Positions 40,983 to 43,592 of a DNA stretch of 43,592 nucleotides are shown here, one piece after another. The notes beneath the pieces are model-generated. The model made no database searches. It was not told where the DNA came from and worked only from the letters and a program-made list of their open reading frames with translations. The position numbers and the translations under genes are program-made. The stretch is taken from assembly GCA_016929055.1 (NCBI GenBank), contig JAFGJN010000116.1, positions 1-43,592 on the forward strand, given 5' to 3'. The DNA comes from Candidatus Zhuqueibacterota bacterium. Its GTDB lineage: Bacteria > Zhuqueibacterota > Zhuqueibacteria > Residuimicrobiales > Oceaniaggregativiventaceae. Numbering within the stretch: the stretch's first letter is position 1; every line of letters starts with the position of its first letter.

Positions 40983-43592
40983 TCAATTGCCGCGGATGGC
41001 GATATTGACGTCGATCGAAAACTCTTTATAGGACGAATCCCCTACCAAAGCGTTGTGGGTTTTGCCCATTTCAAAGCTGGTTCCTCCGCGCACCCGGTCG
41101 GAAAAACTGTATTGAACGGCTGGCTTGAGCGACCACTTGCTCGTTTCGGAAGTGGGCTCATAGTCACCGCCTGCTCGGCTCTTGTACTGTTCCTGGCTGG
41201 TCATGCTAAAGGTAAAGGAAAAATTGATGCTGTTCTTGAGACGCATGTTCTCGAAAGGCCAGATCGGAATGCGGAAATCGCTCTGTTTGGACCAATTGGC
41301 CGACAGCGACAGGTCGTCGCTGACCGAGCGTGTTGCGCCATAATTGGATCCAATACTGATGGACTCGTCGTTTTGAGTGTTGTAGCGCGCCTGTATCGAC
41401 AGGCCATTATTCATCTGCATCGTCAATCCAATCAGTGGCCGAAAACCCGATTTGTTGTTTTCTTTGGTCGGAATCTCGCGGCCGTTTTCCACATCAAACG
41501 TGTTTGAGCTCTGACCGTTATAGGCATGATCAAGAGAAACTCGGCTGAACCAATCCTTTATAAAAGGCAATTTCTCGCCGCCGCCGACACGCACCGACCA
41601 ACTGGGAAAGAGCATATCAAAATCATCTCCCATAACCAGCCAACTCTGCGACCGGGAACCGGTGGTCTGAGTGCTCGAGTTGAGTGAATAGGATTGGTCG
41701 TACTTGAAACTGATATTGATGTTGCGGCTGATATTAAAGCCGGATGAGGTGTTGAAAGAGCGATTGATTCCGCTGGAACCGCGGTTAAAACTGCCACTCC
41801 CGGTGTTGGCCTCCAGGGGTACGCCAAGGCTGTCGGTCAGTCCCAGTTGAAATCCCCATTGCGGAATTCCCATCACACCAAATGCGGTTATGTTGTTGCG
41901 TTCGGACCAATTTAGGGTAAAAGGATCGAAAATGCTAAAAAATTTGACAAACAAACCGAGGGATTTAAGGGCCACATTCGGACCGCTATCGGTTTGTTCT
42001 TCCTTTTTATCTGTTTCGCTCTGATCCGTTTGTCCCGGACGGGGGCGTCCGGTTCGCTGGGTCGGGCGCCGCCCGCGTGCGCTTTTATCCGGATCATAAA
42101 TGGATCGCGTCAGGGTCTTGAGATTCAGCGATCCGTTGAAACTCACGGTGCGGTTTTGCGAGGCATTAGCCGCAGCCAGGGTCTGTTGCCGATTAAAGCT
42201 GTATTTGAAACTCGTGCTGTAAGTGAAATTGCTGGTCAGCCAGGCAAAGATCTGGGGTGAATACTTGACCGAGGTATTCTGATCGATTCCAGTTAAAAGA
42301 CCCAATCGTCCGGCTCGTATTTGCGCCCACAAAGAATCGCTCGGCACATCGCGCAAATCGTTGGTATAATTGCGGCTCAAATCGAGCGACAAACTCTCGA
42401 ATATTTTCATGCGGGTGGAGAAATTGCGATTGATGGTAAAGCTGCTGTTGGCGCTAAAAACCTCTGTTCGGGTCAGCGACTCTTGGTTGTTTCGCGTGCC
42501 ACTCATACTGGTCGAAATCGACTGAGGAGTGTAATAGAGCTTGAGATCCGTTAACTTGCGCACCATTTTGGCATCACCCAACCATTTCAATGGACGCACG
42601 TAATTATCGCGGGAAAAATTGATGCCCCAGTCCAGTTTGCCGTTCTCCTGCAACGCCGTGGCGTATTTGGTGGTCGAATTGTGGCTAAACGATTCGCTGC
42701 GGCTGTAATTCGCCTTGAACTGAGACAACAGGTGTTTGACGACAAAGCTTTGCGATCGGGAGCGAACGGATAGCGAAACGCTGAATCCTTTCTTCTCGTT
42801 GTACTTGCGCACCAGATCGACGATTGAATCGGGCAGCGCTTCAGTTTCCACATCGGTGCCAGGCTTGTATTTGGGCGTCGCCTCACTGCGCGCATAGTTG
42901 TAATTAACCGGCAAAGAGATTCCGAGTTTACTCGGGAAAAACTTGTCGAGATTGAGAGTCGTGCTGAAATTACCGCTTAGCTGATTGTCGCCGTCGCCAA
43001 ACCGGGTGGCCACATTGTGAAAATCTGCATCCCGCTGGTTAAGTTCTCCGTTGAAACGAATCAGATCGGCCCATTGCAGGTCGAGACGCGCGCGCATGGC
43101 CATACCAGCGTCTTTTTTAACGTTGGAAAGACGCAGTTCGTTCAGCCAGATTTCGCCGTTAAAGGGAAACACTTCATTGATCGGCAGGTCGAGCTCTTGG
43201 GCACTGAGATTTTTAACACCGGCGATCAATGTCCGCACATTGGTCAGCGCAGGCTGCCCCTTGATATAGAGAATCTGACCATTCGGCTGAACCTGCTGCC
43301 ATCCGTATCGCCCGTCGACAGTGGAATCGGCATCGGTTTTCAGCTTGAGTGCAGCCAATTCCACCAAATCGACATCAACATCGTTGTTCAACCACCCCTC
43401 ATAAATCCGTCGCCGGACTTCGTAATAGTTGTTTTCATCGGAGCCAAAACGCAAAAAGACCTCGATGTGACTCGAGTCCGAGCGGATATGACTGCCAAAA
43501 AGATCCGAGCCATAAACATACATTTTCAAATTCTTGTAATTAATATAATTCTGCGGCTCGTAAAAGGTCTTTTGAATGGCGCCATTTTCGCC
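40983..43592 (-). CDS. sprA: SprA-like T9SS outer-membrane translocon, C-terminal part (cut by window edge)
   Basis: 869 codons are visible and the frame is open through the right edge, so the start lies outside. SprA landmarks are present: YINYKNLKMYVYGSDLFG, FPFNGEIWLNELRLSNVKKD, LDLQWADLIRFNGELN and KFFPSKLGISLPVNYNYARS. The rest is a long run of amphipathic strands ending VNIAIRGN. SprA forms the very large (about 36-strand) outer-membrane pore through which T9SS cargo passes; Bacteroidota SprA has about 2400 residues, so roughly the last third is here. A low-complexity basic stretch (RGRRPTQRTGRPRPGQTDQS) near visible residue 500 is probably a loop. The stop codon overlaps a possible prmA start. 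Confidence 0.88.
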   Translation of the reverse strand, partial: GENGAIQKTFYEPQNYINYKNLKMYVYGSDLFGSHIRSDSSHIEVFLRFGSDENNYYEVRRRIYEGWLNNDVDVDLVELAALKLKTDADSTVDGRYGWQQVQPNGQILYIKGQPALTNVRTLIAGVKNLSAQELDLPINEVFPFNGEIWLNELRLSNVKKDAGMAMRARLDLQWADLIRFNGELNQRDADFHNVATRFGDGDNQLSGNFSTTLNLDKFFPSKLGISLPVNYNYARSEATPKYKPGTDVETEALPDSIVDLVRKYNEKKGFSVSLSVRSRSQSFVVKHLLSQFKANYSRSESFSHNSTTKYATALQENGKLDWGINFSRDNYVRPLKWLGDAKMVRKLTDLKLYYTPQSISTSMSGTRNNQESLTRTEVFSANSSFTINRNFSTRMKIFESLSLDLSRNYTNDLRDVPSDSLWAQIRAGRLGLLTGIDQNTSVKYSPQIFAWLTSNFTYSTSFKYSFNRQQTLAAANASQNRTVSFNGSLNLKTLTRSIYDPDKSARGRRPTQRTGRPRPGQTDQSETDKKEEQTDSGPNVALKSLGLFVKFFSIFDPFTLNWSERNNITAFGVMGIPQWGFQLGLTDSLGVPLEANTGSGSFNRGSSGINRSFNTSSGFNISRNINISFKYDQSYSLNSSTQTTGSRSQSWLVMGDDFDMLFPSWSVRVGGGEKLPFIKDWFSRVSLDHAYNGQSSNTFDVENGREIPTKENNKSGFRPLIGLTMQMNNGLSIQARYNTQNDESISIGSNYGATRSVSDDLSLSANWSKQSDFRIPIWPFENMRLKNSINFSFTFSMTSQEQYKSRAGGDYEPTSETSKWSLKPAVQYSFSDRVRGGTSFEMGKTHNALVGDSSYKEFSIDVNIAIRGN

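Overview
The window most likely comes from a Gram-negative member of the FCB superphylum outside classical Bacteroidota, of the Calditrichota / KSB1 / Ignavibacteriota kind. This is inferred from C-terminal sorting domains with the NYPNPFNP motif typical of those lineages, from type IX secretion (T9SS) genes (SprA, PorU and two PorV/PorQ-like proteins), and from TonB-dependent receptors with an N-terminal carboxypeptidase-regulatory-like domain. No rRNA, tRNA, CRISPR array or complete insertion sequence was seen. The phylum cannot be fixed from the sequence alone.

Layout. Positions 1-3841 hold the 5' part of a BamA/D15-family outer-membrane gene (minus strand, cut by the window edge) divergent from a secreted mosaic protein with a sorting domain. 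Positions 3941-6955 are a minus-strand housekeeping group in the order ddl, dapF, rlmB. Positions 6956-8508 are a 1.55-kb gene-free island full of palindromic repeats. Positions 8509-11084 are the tandem A37 methylthiotransferase genes mtaB and miaB, followed by a TonB-dependent receptor (11231-13513), a cyclase-family hydrolase, a MATE exporter coupled to a DUF1893 protein, and an APC amino-acid permease.

Positions 18168-19007 are a long leader region with a sigma70-like promoter. It precedes a four-gene plus-strand cluster (19008-27777): TonB-dependent receptor, secreted protein, PorV-like barrel, and an FG-GAP/Asp-box protein with a sorting domain. A strong terminator closes it. From 28358 to the right edge everything is on the minus strand and surface-directed. 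In transcription order it is sprA (5' end outside the window), prmA, a secreted repeat protein with a sorting domain, porU, a PorV/PorQ-like protein, a two-domain lipoprotein, and an outer-membrane barrel with a C-terminal coiled coil.

How the genes fit together. By T9SS knowledge from Porphyromonas and Flavobacterium, cargo carrying a C-terminal domain crosses the outer membrane through SprA, is carried by PorV, and is processed by PorU. Translocon, peptidase, shuttle-like proteins and at least three cargos are all within 43 kb. The lipoprotein and coiled-coil barrel beside porU are unrecognised and are the best candidates here for lineage-specific T9SS parts. The receptor/secreted/PorV-like/sorting-domain cluster looks like a dedicated surface module, perhaps playing the part SusCD-type systems play in Bacteroidota.

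Non-coding structure is unusually rich. There is a dispersed palindrome family built on GGTGTCC, a composite multi-hairpin repeat present as two inverted copies, and several gene-end inverted repeats with long arms and large internal segments.
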